A stretch of 6,481 nucleotides of DNA from Candidatus Pacearchaeota archaeon (GCA_002686195.1 NZAS01000124.1:1-6481); one strand, 5' to 3'; shown: positions 1 to 6,061, counted from the stretch's first letter. Translations and numbers: made by a program. The notes: generated from the letters alone by a model not told the origin.

Positions 1-360
1 TGCATCTATTAATAACAAATCAAAAGGAAATGGATTTTTTACAAATGTTTCATGACAATCTCCTTCAGTAAATGTCCACATATCACTTAATTCTTTTTCA
101 TCTAATTCCATTACTACTCCTCTAAGACCTGTTTGATGCATCCAATGAATTTGTTTAAGTTGTAAAAGTGACTGAATATCATACGAGTATATTTTACCCC
201 CTTGATTTAATTCTTTAAGTCCGGTACTCATTGCAATTGTGTATCCACCACCTCCTACCCCCAACTCAATAATTGTATTAGGTTTTATTTTTTTTACATA
301 TTCATATAAAAATATTGACTGTTCTTTCTGCCTTCTTATTATCAATAATTCTCTATCCAT
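1..360 (-). CDS. class I SAM-dependent methyltransferase (3' end outside window)
   Basis: From the ATG at 360 an open frame of 120 codons runs off the left edge. After a helical N-terminus (MDRELLIIRRQKEQSIFLYE), the SAM-binding motif I is IIELGVGGGGYT (30-41), the second strand is KIYSYDI with the acidic D61, and the visible end is DLLLIDA (114-120), whose Asp119 fits the acidic motif of the FkbM/Methyltransf_24-like class I enzymes (usually followed by a His-containing segment outside the window). It would methylate a small molecule or sugar, using S-adenosylmethionine. The substrate cannot be inferred beyond the glycan context. Translation is probably coupled to the remnant upstream (TAATG). 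With about 200-250 residues usual for the family, roughly half is visible. It shows no frame damage within the window. Confidence 0.8.
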   Translation of the reverse strand, partial: MDRELLIIRRQKEQSIFLYEYVKKIKPNTIIELGVGGGGYTIAMSTGLKELNQGGKIYSYDIQSLLQLKQIHWMHQTGLRGVVMELDEKELSDMWTFTEGDCHETFVKNPFPFDLLLIDA

Positions 361-368
361 TATTTTTT

Positions 369-372
369 CTCC
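369..372 (-). promoter_or_regulatory. ribosome binding site deciding the start at 360
   Basis: GGAG lies eight bases upstream of the ATG at 360. The alternative in-frame ATG at 396 has no comparable site and would lie deeper in the preceding gene. Confidence 0.6.
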
Positions 373-490
373 AAAAAACCTATCATTGTTGGCCATTGAT
401 AAGTATATCCATACCATATATCGTAGCATTTGGAAAATACTCTAACCACATTCTATGAGACCTACCAGTTTCAACACCTATCTCCAATAC

Positions 491-498
491 TTTTTTTT
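491..498. repeat. homopolymer A8 (minus strand) at the frameshift point
   Basis: Eight T on the plus strand, read as A8 in the methyltransferase remnant, lie exactly where the reading frame is lost. Seven A would join the N-terminal segment to the SAM-binding motif. Confidence 0.8.
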
Positions 499-601
499 AT
501 ATCATATCTAACACTATCGAGTAATTTAGCATAATGTGAAGTATAACCAAGTTCTAACGCATCTACATCATACTTTATTGTAAGTTCTTCTAAACTAGCC
601 A

Positions 602-1360
602 TTATATTCTCCGTTCTAAATAATGATCCTGAACATTTGTATGCCCTACATGCAATATAATCTCATTTCCACAACCTATATGTCCACTACCAACTCCCCA
701 TTGAATTGGCATTGAATATGGATTTATTTCAGATTCCCATGCAGCTCTACTCATATGTAAAGGTGCTCTTACATTAGGGTGTTTTTCAGACATTTGTAAT
801 GCAACCTCTTCTAAATATTTTCTAGCTCTCTGATTCTTTGTATGGAAGCTAGTCCACCATAAATCATATGTCAACAAATTTCCCCTACTTTCATCTTCAT
901 CTAAATAATAATCTCCGTTGTTTCCTCGAGTGTGTATACCATCAACCTTTACCAATTGTCTTTCATTAGTAGGAACACATACTCCAAACTTTTTAGTAAT
1001 CGGTAACAATGTTTTAACTTCGTCTGTAGCAAACATTAAATCTGAATCCATTGATATTGCAATATCAGCCTTTGAAGCAAGCAAACCACATACTTCGTAA
1101 TAATCACAACAAAACCATCCCCAATATGAATGGCTTTTAGAAAATGGACTATCGTTTTCTACATCCACAACTCTAACCTCAATATCATCATAATCATCTC
1201 CTATTTCAGGACAATCAGTATATAATGTAAGTTTAGCGGCTGGGAAATATTCTTTAACCGATAAATATGTCGGATCTAGTCTGCCCATTCCAGGAAATTT
1301 TAAATTATTATTATTATTTCTATCAGAACCAAACTCTGCAAATATTATTTCGAGTTCCAT
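602..1360 (-). CDS. probable GT-A-type glycosyltransferase (252 aa)
   Basis: I recognise the general type rather than the family. The N-terminal half reads like a nucleotide-sugar-binding alpha/beta domain: MELEIIFAEFG, then AAKLTLYTDCPE, then ASKADIAISMDSDLMF, where D105-S-D107 is a DxD-like motif preceded by a hydrophobic strand, as in metal-dependent GT-A enzymes. The second half has many aromatic residues (YDLWWTSF at 165-172, SMPIQWGVGSGHIG at 216-229) and a late HVGHTN that could supply a metal-binding His. There is no signal peptide or membrane helix. Residues 15-19 are five Asn encoded by five identical AAT codons. It follows the gap after the GT9 gene and ends in a TAATG overlap with the next gene. 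Its place beside GT9 and methyltransferase genes fits glycan assembly. Donor and acceptor are unknown. Confidence 0.6.
   Translation of the reverse strand: MELEIIFAEFGSDRNNNNNLKFPGMGRLDPTYLSVKEYFPAAKLTLYTDCPEIGDDYDDIEVRVVDVENDSPFSKSHSYWGWFCCDYYEVCGLLASKADIAISMDSDLMFATDEVKTLLPITKKFGVCVPTNERQLVKVDGIHTRGNNGDYYLDEDESRGNLLTYDLWWTSFHTKNQRARKYLEEVALQMSEKHPNVRAPLHMSRAAWESEINPYSMPIQWGVGSGHIGCGNEIILHVGHTNVQDHYLERRI
609..612 (-). promoter_or_regulatory. ribosome binding site for the methyltransferase remnant
   Basis: GGAG lies six bases before the ATG at 602, inside the last Arg codons of the glycosyltransferase gene. Its preservation shows that the damaged gene still has normal initiation signals. Confidence 0.6.
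1304..1318. repeat. trinucleotide repeat (ATT)5 inside the glycosyltransferase gene
   Basis: Five perfect ATT units on the plus strand are read as five AAT (Asn) codons at residues 15-19 of the glycosyltransferase. Gain or loss of a unit would keep the frame. Confidence 0.85.
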
Positions 1361-1367
1361 ATAACAT

Positions 1368-1373
1368 TTTCCT
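1368..1373 (-). promoter_or_regulatory. ribosome binding site for the gene starting at 1360
   Basis: AGGAAA lies seven bases before the ATG at 1360 and supports that start. An earlier ATG at 1368-1366, overlapping this site, is out of frame. Confidence 0.55.
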
Positions 1374-1378
1374 ATTTA

Positions 1379-1407
1379 ATTATATATATATATATCTATG
1401 TTGTTAA
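1379..1407 (-). promoter_or_regulatory. candidate sigma-70-type promoter for the glycosyltransferase/methyltransferase genes
   Basis: On the minus strand, TTAACA (1407-1402, five of six matches to the -35 consensus) is separated by exactly 17 bases from a perfect TATAAT (1384-1379). It lies in the only intergenic gap of the window, 18 bases before the next ATG, which would give a very short leader. The background is very AT-rich and includes a TA repeat, so chance is a serious alternative. Confidence 0.35.
1381..1395. repeat. TA dinucleotide run, about seven units
   Basis: An uninterrupted alternating TA tract of 15 bases lies between the GT9 stop and the next gene, within the spacer of the candidate promoter. 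A change in its length would change the -35/-10 spacing. Confidence 0.8.
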
Positions 1408-1415
1408 TACAACAT
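1398..1415. repeat. short inverted repeat at the end of the GT9 gene
   Basis: ATGTTGT and ACAACAT form perfect 7-bp arms around a 4-base loop and overlap the last codons and stop of the GT9 gene. On the transcribed strand it is followed by alternating AT, not a T run, so it does not look like a full intrinsic terminator. It could weakly slow transcription or protect the 3' end of the message. Confidence 0.4.
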
Positions 1416-2543
1416 TTTATTTATTTCTTTTAAAACACTTTCAGCTCTTATTAAACTCATACACTTACCATCATAAGGACAAAGAAACTGATCGTGACAA
1501 CTCAAACAATCCAATTCCTTCCTCACAAATTTTTTACCCAAACCAAGCAAATCAGTTTCTTGATACGGCGTAGGACCATAAAAAGTAATAATATCTTTTT
1601 CAAATGCAATAGCTAAATGAAGAGCCATTGTATCACCAGTAACAACCACTTTGGATAAGTTCACTAAAAAACAAAACTCTTCAACTGTACATCTATCGGT
1701 TGTATCTATAACATTAACAGATTTGTATTCATTCCATAATTTAGTATTTCTTTCTATTTCAGTTTTAGCACCTGCTAATACTATCTTATTATTTGGATCG
1801 TCTAACAATTTTCCTATTAATTCTCTGTAACCATCGTAAGTCCATTTCTTATGTGGGTACACAGGGCCACAACCTGTATTTAATAAAATTATATTTTCTT
1901 CTGCATCAATACCATTTTTTGTATAAAAATCATCTCTAAAATTTTCATATTTAATCTCATCTAAATTAACAATCATTTTTTCATTATCATACTCTAACTC
2001 AGAAGATTCAAATATCATTTCTTGATATGTCTTTGTATTCCTTTGTTTAGCTCCCCAGTTATCTAAACAAATATTGTAATGATATTTAGTACCATCATTC
2101 AATGGAAATGGATGTCCTTTAGCAGATAACCCATAACCTCTTTTATCACCTGAATTAAATAATGTAATCATTGATGTAGCCTTCGCATCTTTATCCAAAT
2201 TTATTATTATATCAAACTCTTGGCATTGTAGGATTCTCACATTTTCATCATTGTATTCTAACACTCTATCTACAAATGGATTTGATTCTATAAAAAACCT
2301 AGCATCTTTCATAGTCATCCAAATCAATTCAGAATTAGGGTATTTCTTTTTGATTCCCTCCGCTAAGACTGTCGACCTAACTACATCACCCAGTGCATCT
2401 AATTTTATCAATAGTATCCTATGTGAATACTCATCATAACACGGACTATCGGGATCTAAACAATCATGTTCTCTATCAACCCAATAGTATTTGCAAGGTC
2501 TATCTCCTTTAAAATTTTTACATAATCCAGTCTTCGAAGTCAT
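1404..2543 (-). CDS. glycosyltransferase family 9 (heptosyltransferase-like), with Cys-rich ends
   Basis: This 379-residue protein has the GT-B layout of ADP-heptose:LPS heptosyltransferases. After a 41-residue extension, the N-terminal domain starts RILLIKLDALGDVVRST (42-58), the usual GT9 opening with Asp53 in the GDV motif. The C-terminal domain has IILLNTGCG (218-226), KIVLAGA, and the donor-side motif VTGDTMALHLAIAF (301-314) with H309, then FYGPT. The extension holds four cysteines (8, 17, 28, 35) in a C-x8-C-x10-C-x6-C pattern, and the end holds four more (346, 349, 355, 361), so metal binding is possible. No signal peptide is seen, so it is a cytoplasmic or peripheral enzyme. It is the likely consumer of the sugar nucleotide made by the upstream genes. 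The ATG at 2543 is preferred over the in-frame TTG at 2546. An AAAGGG lies upstream. Confidence 0.87.
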   Translation of the reverse strand: MTSKTGLCKNFKGDRPCKYYWVDREHDCLDPDSPCYDEYSHRILLIKLDALGDVVRSTVLAEGIKKKYPNSELIWMTMKDARFFIESNPFVDRVLEYNDENVRILQCQEFDIIINLDKDAKATSMITLFNSGDKRGYGLSAKGHPFPLNDGTKYHYNICLDNWGAKQRNTKTYQEMIFESSELEYDNEKMIVNLDEIKYENFRDDFYTKNGIDAEENIILLNTGCGPVYPHKKWTYDGYRELIGKLLDDPNNKIVLAGAKTEIERNTKLWNEYKSVNVIDTTDRCTVEEFCFLVNLSKVVVTGDTMALHLAIAFEKDIITFYGPTPYQETDLLGLGKKFVRKELDCLSCHDQFLCPYDGKCMSLIRAESVLKEINKMLY

Positions 2544-3183
2544 CAAGAAAACCCTTTACCGAATAATCTGTCATTGGATGTTGTAATATAGCTGGGAATA
2601 AATTATAACCAGCTGTAACTATGTGCCCACCAGCAGTCCAAGAATCAACAATATCCCTATCCTTTCGGATACTACCAACAATTATTTCTGAATTTATTTC
2701 ATTTTTATCAAAATTATTTCTTACATTTCTAAGAACTTTCAATGGGTTTCCACCAAAATCAAGTAACCTATTATAAAATAAAGACACATACCTAGCCCCA
2801 GCCAAAGCTGCTAACTCCAATTGAGCTTCTGTAAAACAGCATGTTACATTTACATCGATATCTTTTTGATATAACTTACTAACCACTTCAAGTTCTTCAT
2901 AACCAACAGGTATTTTAATGTTTAAATTATCATATGACAACGCATCATATATATCCATCGCCTGTGTATACATATCATCTGGCTCTATCGCAAACACCTC
3001 AACACTCAATGGAACTTCACCATGCTCCCTACAAATGTCTACAATCTTACCAATATGTTTTATGAAATCCGATTTCGGTTCTTTCGACATTAGTGACGGA
3101 TTTGTAGTAATGCCACTAACGAATCCTTTTTTTAATGTTTCTTCAATATGTTCTAAATTAGCTGTATCTATAAAAAATTTCAT
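2518..3183 (-). CDS. fsa: transaldolase-like protein of the FSA/TalC (small, ~220 aa) group
   Basis: The 221-residue length equals that of fructose-6-phosphate aldolase/short transaldolase. The sequence opens FFIDTANLEHI with D6, followed by GITTNPSL (24-31) carrying Asn28. The Schiff-base lysine is K90 in NIKIPV. NVTCCFTEAQ (112-121), then LAGARYVSLFYNRL and GGNPL follow the barrel order of the family, then IIVGSIRK, and the end HPMTD....FLDDFEDW is also typical. The enzyme transfers or releases a dihydroxyacetone unit between sugar phosphates such as fructose 6-phosphate and sedoheptulose 7-phosphate. Which of the two activities applies cannot be read here. Within this operon it may supply the ketose phosphate handled by the AraD- and RpiB-type enzymes (inference). 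It begins two bases after the cupin stop. Its end overlaps the start of the GT9 gene by 26 bases. Confidence 0.88.
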   Translation of the reverse strand: MKFFIDTANLEHIEETLKKGFVSGITTNPSLMSKEPKSDFIKHIGKIVDICREHGEVPLSVEVFAIEPDDMYTQAMDIYDALSYDNLNIKIPVGYEELEVVSKLYQKDIDVNVTCCFTEAQLELAALAGARYVSLFYNRLLDFGGNPLKVLRNVRNNFDKNEINSEIIVGSIRKDRDIVDSWTAGGHIVTAGYNLFPAILQHPMTDYSVKGFLDDFEDWIM

Positions 3184-3185
3184 AA

Positions 3186-3605
3186 TTACTCCTCATCTTC
3201 AATAAATTTATAAGTGTGACCATCTTCTACTAAATGTGAATCTCCATCATCATCTTTAGTTGAAGCTTCTATTATTACTGTATCTTCTAGTGCCATTCTC
3301 ATATGCATTAAACCTGGTTTTATGTGAAATACATCTCCTTCATTAAGTATAACCGATTTGTTCTTAGCTCTACCAACCCTAAGACCCACCTTTAGTTTGC
3401 CTGTATCAATATAATAAGACTCTACCTTTTTTACATGATACTCTAAACTACTCTGAGAGCCCTTTCTCATAAAAATCTTTTTAATACTATAGTCATCTGT
3501 TTCAAATAATGTATCCATATGACCCCAATACTTATCAATGCTCTTTATTGGTTTTTCAATTGGCGGAATCTCAGTTATTCCATATTGTATTTCTTTACTG
3601 TCCAT
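3186..3605 (-). CDS. small cupin, sugar-phosphate isomerase/ManC C-terminal-like
   Basis: This is a single-domain cupin of 139 residues from the ATG at 3605. Cupin motif 1 is GSQSSLEYHVKKVESYYIDTG: G49, H57, E62 and G69 are kept, but the second His of HxH is Lys59. Motif 2 is GDVFHIKPGLMH, with the metal-ligand His101. The preceding YWG and following IIEAST resemble the cupin at the end of type II mannose-6-phosphate isomerase/GDP-mannose pyrophosphorylase and related stand-alone isomerases, so a sugar-phosphate isomerase or epimerase role is plausible but not proven. An in-frame ATG at 3623 would add six residues. I prefer 3605 because GGTGAGAAGAG lies just upstream and the overlap with the epimerase gene is then only 11 bases. 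The C-terminal Glu-Asp-Glu-Glu codons encode the ribosome binding site of the next gene. Confidence 0.75.
   Translation of the reverse strand: MDSKEIQYGITEIPPIEKPIKSIDKYWGHMDTLFETDDYSIKKIFMRKGSQSSLEYHVKKVESYYIDTGKLKVGLRVGRAKNKSVILNEGDVFHIKPGLMHMRMALEDTVIIEASTKDDDGDSHLVEDGHTYKFIEDEE
3188..3194 (-). promoter_or_regulatory. ribosome binding site for the transaldolase gene
   Basis: GAGGAGT sits four bases before the ATG at 3183 and is part of the last codons of the cupin gene. It is one of the strongest Shine-Dalgarno matches in the window and fixes the transaldolase start. Confidence 0.75.
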
Positions 3606-4278
3606 AATAACTCTTCTCACCATGCTTTCTAAAAAAATGTTTTTTAATTAAATTTGAATCCATATCCACATCATTAAGAATCCAAGTGCGGTATGCTAAC
3701 TTCGCTACATGTTCAAGAACTATCGCTGTTTCTACCGCATCCTTTATAGTCGCTCCCCATACTACTGGACCATGACTTGGAAGTAAAGCAGCTTTCATAT
3801 GTAATGGATTTATATCATTTTTACTGAAAAAATTTATTATTTCTTTTCCACTATTTTTTTCAAAGTCATTTTTTATTTCATCTTCAGTTAAATCTTTAAC
3901 TACTGGAATTTCGTTATAAAAATAATCTGCATGAGTTGTTCCCATACAAGGTATTGGCATTTTGGCTTGAGCAAATATAGTAGCATATTCAGAATGTGTA
4001 TGTATTACACTATTAACATTACTGAATCCATTGTAAATTTCCAAATGTATATTAGTATCAACTGATGGTTTATAATTAGATCTATAAGGTACTCCATCTA
4101 ATGAAATTTTTACAATCTTTTCAAAGGACAACTTTTTCAAAGGTATGCCAGACGGAGTTATCATTATAGAATAAGAGCCTTTACTTCTTAAACTAACATT
4201 TCCCCAAGAACCTATAACTAACCCACTCTTACAAATTTTTTTGTAAGCATTATAAACTACTTTTCTATCATCCTTCAT
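3595..4278 (-). CDS. araD: class II aldolase family, L-ribulose-5-phosphate 4-epimerase (AraD/UlaF/SgbE) type
   Basis: The 227-residue protein matches AraD-type epimerases over the whole length (E. coli AraD has 231). Visible landmarks are GNVS (26-29), the phosphate-binding TPSG (41-44), KPSVDTNIHLEIY (70-82), the zinc ligands H93 and H95 in HTHS and H169 in SHGP, and the family end RKHG..YYGQ. D118 (in THADYF) and Y225 occupy the two positions that serve as acid/base in 4-epimerisation by AraD, which favours epimerase over aldol-cleaving relatives. AraD interconverts L-ribulose 5-phosphate and D-xylulose 5-phosphate by retro-aldol chemistry at C4. In this cluster, without arabinose-catabolic partners, it probably sets the C4 configuration of a ketose phosphate destined for nucleotide activation (inference). 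It starts within the kinase stop (ATGA), with an AAGAGA site about 8 bases upstream. Confidence 0.85.
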   Translation of the reverse strand: MKDDRKVVYNAYKKICKSGLVIGSWGNVSLRSKGSYSIMITPSGIPLKKLSFEKIVKISLDGVPYRSNYKPSVDTNIHLEIYNGFSNVNSVIHTHSEYATIFAQAKMPIPCMGTTHADYFYNEIPVVKDLTEDEIKNDFEKNSGKEIINFFSKNDINPLHMKAALLPSHGPVVWGATIKDAVETAIVLEHVAKLAYRTWILNDVDMDSNLIKKHFFRKHGEKSYYGQ

Positions 4279-5222
4279 ACAATTTCTCTTAAATATGGAT
4301 TTAATTGTTTCTTTTTAGGGCAAACTGTTCCATGATTTTGTACAGTCAATCCAGCCCAACTGTTACTAATAAATAATGAATTTTCTGGAAACTCTTTCCA
4401 ATTCGATAAAGATAAAGCTGAAATGAAGCTATCACCAGCACCACATGGGTCGACTTCTTCAATATCTATCACATCACTATGGTATTTTTTACCATCCATA
4501 AATAAAGTAGAACCGCCTCTACCACTCGTAACACAAATATCACAGCCAAATATTTCTGGCAAATTTTCCATCGTCTGACCTACATCTAAATTAAATTCAG
4601 CTTCTAATTTATTCATAACAATTAAATCAGCCCCTTTAAAATTGATATGATTTGAAACTAAACCTCTACCATAATCTGATATCTGTGAACTAATAACTAT
4701 AGGTATCTCTGTATCAGTTAATACTGGCATTAGTTTATCTAAAAACTCCTTTGTAAATAATCCATGCCTGTAATCTATTAACATTATCACATCAAAGTTT
4801 TTAACTCCAAGCATTACCTCAATATCCATAATCATTTCATTTATTGACTCTTTCTTTATAGCTTGGTTATCAATTACATTTATCTGTAAATGTTTGTAGT
4901 TAGAGCCACCTCTTTCAATCCAAAATCTTTCTTTAATAGTATTTTTTCTATCCTCTTCAATTAAACTGTGTAACTTAACACCCTTAATACTTTCATAAGT
5001 TTTCGTATATTCGTCATCGCCAAGTAACGTAAAAAAGTCTATATCAGCACCAAGCTCATATAAATTATTAACTACATTTCCAGTACCTCCGAATGTTTGT
5101 TTTTTTTCTGAAAGTTGAGCCTTTAAAGTGGGTGTTTCTAAAGACAAACCTATAGCCCTAGCATAAGTCCAAGCATCTAAAATAACATCACCTATAATAA
5201 GTACACTCTTATCTTTAATCAT
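4275..5222 (-). CDS. PfkB-family sugar-phosphate kinase, HldE N-terminal (HldA)-like
   Basis: This is a ribokinase/PfkB-fold kinase of 315 residues, a usual length for a stand-alone HldA-type enzyme. It begins VLIIGDVILD (7-16), which corresponds to the VVGDVMLD opening of HldE, followed by the substrate-side segment SLETPT. The glycine motif GGTGNVVNN is at 45-53. The C-terminal PfkB signature DPCGAGDSF is at 258-266, with the catalytic Asp264 and the GAG anion hole intact. HldA phosphorylates D-glycero-D-manno-heptose 7-phosphate at C1. The resemblance plus the adjacent HldE-C domain argue for C1 phosphorylation of a sugar phosphate here, with the exact sugar unproven. The gene overlaps its neighbours at both ends by ATGA junctions (5222-5219 and 4278-4275), so translation is probably coupled. 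A distant AGAGAAG lies upstream of the start. Another PfkB sugar kinase specificity cannot be excluded. Confidence 0.85.
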   Translation of the reverse strand: MIKDKSVLIIGDVILDAWTYARAIGLSLETPTLKAQLSEKKQTFGGTGNVVNNLYELGADIDFFTLLGDDEYTKTYESIKGVKLHSLIEEDRKNTIKERFWIERGGSNYKHLQINVIDNQAIKKESINEMIMDIEVMLGVKNFDVIMLIDYRHGLFTKEFLDKLMPVLTDTEIPIVISSQISDYGRGLVSNHINFKGADLIVMNKLEAEFNLDVGQTMENLPEIFGCDICVTSGRGGSTLFMDGKKYHSDVIDIEEVDPCGAGDSFISALSLSNWKEFPENSLFISNSWAGLTVQNHGTVCPKKKQLNPYLREIV

Positions 5223-6061
5223 TTTATTTTTATCTTCTCTATAACATTCGCAGTAGATTTATTTCCCACCAATGGAAATATTTTTATGACTACATCATCA
5301 TCAATACCATCTCTGTTTCGTATCTCATCAGCAGTAAACTCTCCACCCCTAACTACAACATCCGGATTAATACTTTCTCTAATTTTCTTTGGATCTGTTT
5401 CATCAAATATGACAGCCTCGTCAACACAATCAATAGATTGTATAATAGCTTTCCTATCATTCTCAGAGTTTATAGGTCTGTCGTCACCCTTTAATTTTTT
5501 TATAGACTCATCCGAATTTATCGCAACAATCAACCTATCACCAAAAGTCTTAGCAAACCTAAGTAATCCTATATGTCCTGTATGTAGTATATCAAAACAT
5601 CCATTAATGAAAACTATTTTGTTAGGTTTTTGTTCTGAAATCTTCTCGACTCTTTTTACATGCCTTCCTTCACCAAAAGGTGTTGATAACCAAGCATCAA
5701 CTATCTGCAAAGATTGTTTTTCAGTTGTTATCCAAGAACCAAGACAGATAACATTTGAATCATTATGTTCTCTAGTTAATGGTGCTGTTTCTAAATTATG
5801 AACCAATGAACCTCTAACATTTTTAAACCTATTAACCGCTATACTCATACCAACGCCAGTACCACATATTAGTATACCAAAATCAGCATCTCTTTTATCA
5901 ACTATACTACCAAGTTGATAAGCGTAATCTGTATAATCTACGCTATTAGTACCATCTGGTCCTAAGTCTATACACCTGTAACCATTGCTCTTCAAGTGTT
6001 CATATAATATCTTCTTTAATTCTACGCCATTATGATCAGCTGCTAATACTATCGTTTTCAT
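5219..6061 (-). CDS. rpiB-hldE: fusion protein: RpiB-type sugar-phosphate isomerase + HldE C-terminal-type nucleotidyltransferase
   Basis: Two complete domains lie in one 280-residue frame. Residues 1-142 are RpiB/LacAB-like. D9 and H10 are present, the catalytic Cys66 and T68 lie in CGTGVGMS, H99 and N100 lie in REHND, and R133 and R137 lie in GRHVKR, all at the places expected for an active ribose-5-phosphate isomerase B (aldose/ketose phosphate interconversion). After a short linker (about 143-148), residues 149-280 match the HldE C-terminal/HldC nucleotidyltransferase: FINGCFDILHTGH with H160xxH163, LIVAINSD, KGDDRPIN, a VVRGGEF segment and a C-terminal KSTANVI. That domain normally makes ADP-heptose from heptose 1-phosphate. 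HldE itself is kinase plus nucleotidyltransferase, so pairing with RpiB is unusual. A GAGGAAA site at 6072-6066 precedes the ATG. The stop overlaps the kinase start as ATGA. Cytoplasmic. The real sugar and nucleotide are unknown. Confidence 0.9.
   Translation of the reverse strand: MKTIVLAADHNGVELKKILYEHLKSNGYRCIDLGPDGTNSVDYTDYAYQLGSIVDKRDADFGILICGTGVGMSIAVNRFKNVRGSLVHNLETAPLTREHNDSNVICLGSWITTEKQSLQIVDAWLSTPFGEGRHVKRVEKISEQKPNKIVFINGCFDILHTGHIGLLRFAKTFGDRLIVAINSDESIKKLKGDDRPINSENDRKAIIQSIDCVDEAVIFDETDPKKIRESINPDVVVRGGEFTADEIRNRDGIDDDVVIKIFPLVGNKSTANVIEKIKIK

Larger units (their letters stand above)
360..602 (-). pseudogene. frameshifted, shortened class I SAM methyltransferase remnant
   Basis: The ATG at 602 has a good GGAG site (612-609) and overlaps the upstream stop as TAATG. 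Frame 1 gives MASLEELTIKYDVDALELGY and continues to ...RYDIKK, but at an A8 run (498-491) it passes into SIGDRC and stops at 473-471. One base later, the shifted frame gives VLEIGVETGRSHRMWLEYFP and then NATIYGMDI, clearly the SAM-binding motif I and second strand of a class I methyltransferase, before stopping at 385-383. The original frame reopens near 420 and reads TYQWPTMIGFLEKK up to a TAA at 362-360, which overlaps the next start as TAATG. The natural reading is a gene that began and ended in the same frame and now carries a +1 insertion in the A tract and a compensating loss of one base downstream. Even repaired it would be only about 80 residues, far short of a normal ~200-residue enzyme, so it is probably non-functional. 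Sequencing error could explain the indels but not the shortness. Confidence 0.65.

Noticed and set aside
239..445. Plus-strand open frame of 68 codons over the methyltransferase region
   Set aside because: It lies antisense to clear methyltransferase motifs on the minus strand, has no good ribosome binding site and a low-complexity composition caused by AT-rich sequence.
491..498. Programmed -1 ribosomal frameshift at the A8 run
   Set aside because: Joining the N-terminal segment to the SAM-binding motif requires a +1 (or -2) shift, not -1, and a second shift would then be needed. Decay or sequencing error is simpler.
1398..1415. Intrinsic terminator after the GT9 gene
   Set aside because: The 7-bp stem is AT-rich and no run of T follows on the transcribed strand. 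It is kept only as an inverted repeat.
2544..2546. TTG start giving one extra residue for the GT9 protein
   Set aside because: An ATG follows immediately in frame at 2543, is the stronger start codon and has suitable spacing to the upstream AAAGGG.
2918..3205. Plus-strand open frame of 95 codons
   Set aside because: It is antisense to the transaldolase gene and shows no family motif.
5286..5801. Plus-strand open frame of 171 codons
   Set aside because: It is antisense to the RpiB/nucleotidyltransferase fusion, whose domains and catalytic residues are unmistakable. The product is Ser/Thr/Leu/Ile-rich without recognisable motifs, as expected for a shadow frame.
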